This document shows positions 63,620-64,000 of a DNA stretch of 64,000 nt, piece by piece; positions within the stretch are counted from its first letter, which is position 1, and the number at the start of each line of letters is the position of its first letter. A model generated the notes under the pieces. The model was not told the origin of the DNA, did not search any database, and saw nothing but the letters and a program-made list of their open reading frames with translations. Made by a program: the position numbers and the translations under genes. The DNA lies in the NCBI GenBank assembly GCA_030425395.1, contig JAUIAS010000010.1, forward strand, positions 1 to 64,000, given 5' to 3'. The DNA comes from Alphaproteobacteria bacterium (GTDB lineage: Bacteria; Pseudomonadota; Alphaproteobacteria; Rhodobacterales; Rhodobacteraceae).

Positions 63620-64000
63620 TCACTGCCCGCCCGTTGTTAACTGTTTTATCTGCCACCAGGATTCAAGAGCCGCCTGCGACATCCGCAACGTGGGCCTCTG
63701 ACCCAGCCGCATGTCCACCTGCGCGACATCCCGTTCCAACATTTCATAAGCATCGCTCAACGTCAGAACCCGTTCGAGCGCCTGCACCGGATTGTCTTCC
63801 GGCAGCAGGATCTTTTGATCTCGGTCAAGCACCAGATCCCATCGACGTTGACCCACGCGCACCAATCCGCGCACCCGGTCACGCAACGGCTCTGCCGCCG
63901 CAAGAACCGCCATCGCCTGCTGCACATGCAACTCGGCCCCGTCGCCCGCAATCAGCGGTAGGTCGGGCCGATCGCTGCGCGCCTCAAGAAAGCTGACATG
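63620..64000 (-). CDS. ftsQ: Cell division protein FtsQ (C-terminal part, cut by window edge)
   Basis: The last 126 residues of FtsQ (VSFLEARSDRPDLPLIAGDG onward to the stop). The beta-rich FtsQ/DivIB C-terminal segment includes LVRVGQRRWDLVLDRDQKILLPEDNPVQALERVL. FtsQ is the bitopic divisome protein that recruits FtsL/FtsB. The N-terminus lies beyond base 64000. Confidence 0.92.
   Translation of the reverse strand, partial: HVSFLEARSDRPDLPLIAGDGAELHVQQAMAVLAAAEPLRDRVRGLVRVGQRRWDLVLDRDQKILLPEDNPVQALERVLTLSDAYEMLERDVAQVDMRLGQRPTLRMSQAALESWWQIKQLTTGGQ

Overview
The window looks like chromosomal DNA of a Rhodobacterales (Roseobacter-group) alphaproteobacterium. The gene families support this (cobaltochelatase CobS/CobT, PntAB, GatB, BolA next to a J-domain protein, FtsZ with a long linker, the lpxC-bamD-recN order), as do the high GC content, short gaps and many ATGA stop-start overlaps. 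I see no rRNA, tRNA, CRISPR array or insertion sequence.

Layout. 1-8.6 kb: a peptide ABC transporter (one gene with two fused ATPases facing a binding protein and two permeases), a YeeE/YedE sulfur-type transporter and a DUF3422 protein. 8.8-12 kb: pntA-pntB transhydrogenase. 12-13.9 kb: a tightly overlapping operon of a metallo-beta-lactamase-fold protein with an altered metal motif, a periplasmic rhodanese and an isoprenylcysteine-methyltransferase-like membrane protein. 14-17.1 kb: an SDR, kynureninase and tryptophan 2,3-dioxygenase. 17.3-20.7 kb: a TetR regulator facing a two-subunit molybdenum hydroxylase (IorAB type). 21-27 kb: an RTX/Hint protein, a PuuD-like amidotransferase, GlcG and malate synthase G. 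27.2-36.4 kb: a cryptochrome/photolyase with a coupled DUF2256 mini-gene, a lipoprotein, aminopeptidase N, an SDR operon, an unknown protein and gatB. 36.7-40 kb: a lysine-rich coiled-coil protein, two tandem exported proteins each with eight paired cysteines (Hcp/Sel1-like) and a thioesterase. 40.5-50 kb: a DUF4177 protein, bolA, a J-domain protein, a low-GC LysM protein, cobS, an SHMT-like enzyme with a LysR regulator, and cobT. 50-55 kb: EamA transporter, aminopeptidase P, DUF427, ClC channel. 55-64 kb: recN, bamD, lpxC, ftsZ, then two opposite-strand accessory genes, then ftsA and the end of ftsQ.

The most unusual content is a set of lysine-rich genes without signal peptides, with locally lower GC, sitting as islets inside conserved blocks. 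One is a LysM protein with a zinc-metallopeptidase motif and an overlapping small membrane or secreted partner between ftsA and ftsZ. Another is a LysM/transmembrane protein between the J-domain gene and cobS. The third is a coiled-coil protein after gatB. Other notable items are the paired-cysteine tandem proteins, the altered metallo-beta-lactamase fold, and several intergenic repeat or hairpin structures (before gatB, between glcB and glcG, after iorB, and a dispersed 3'-end element).
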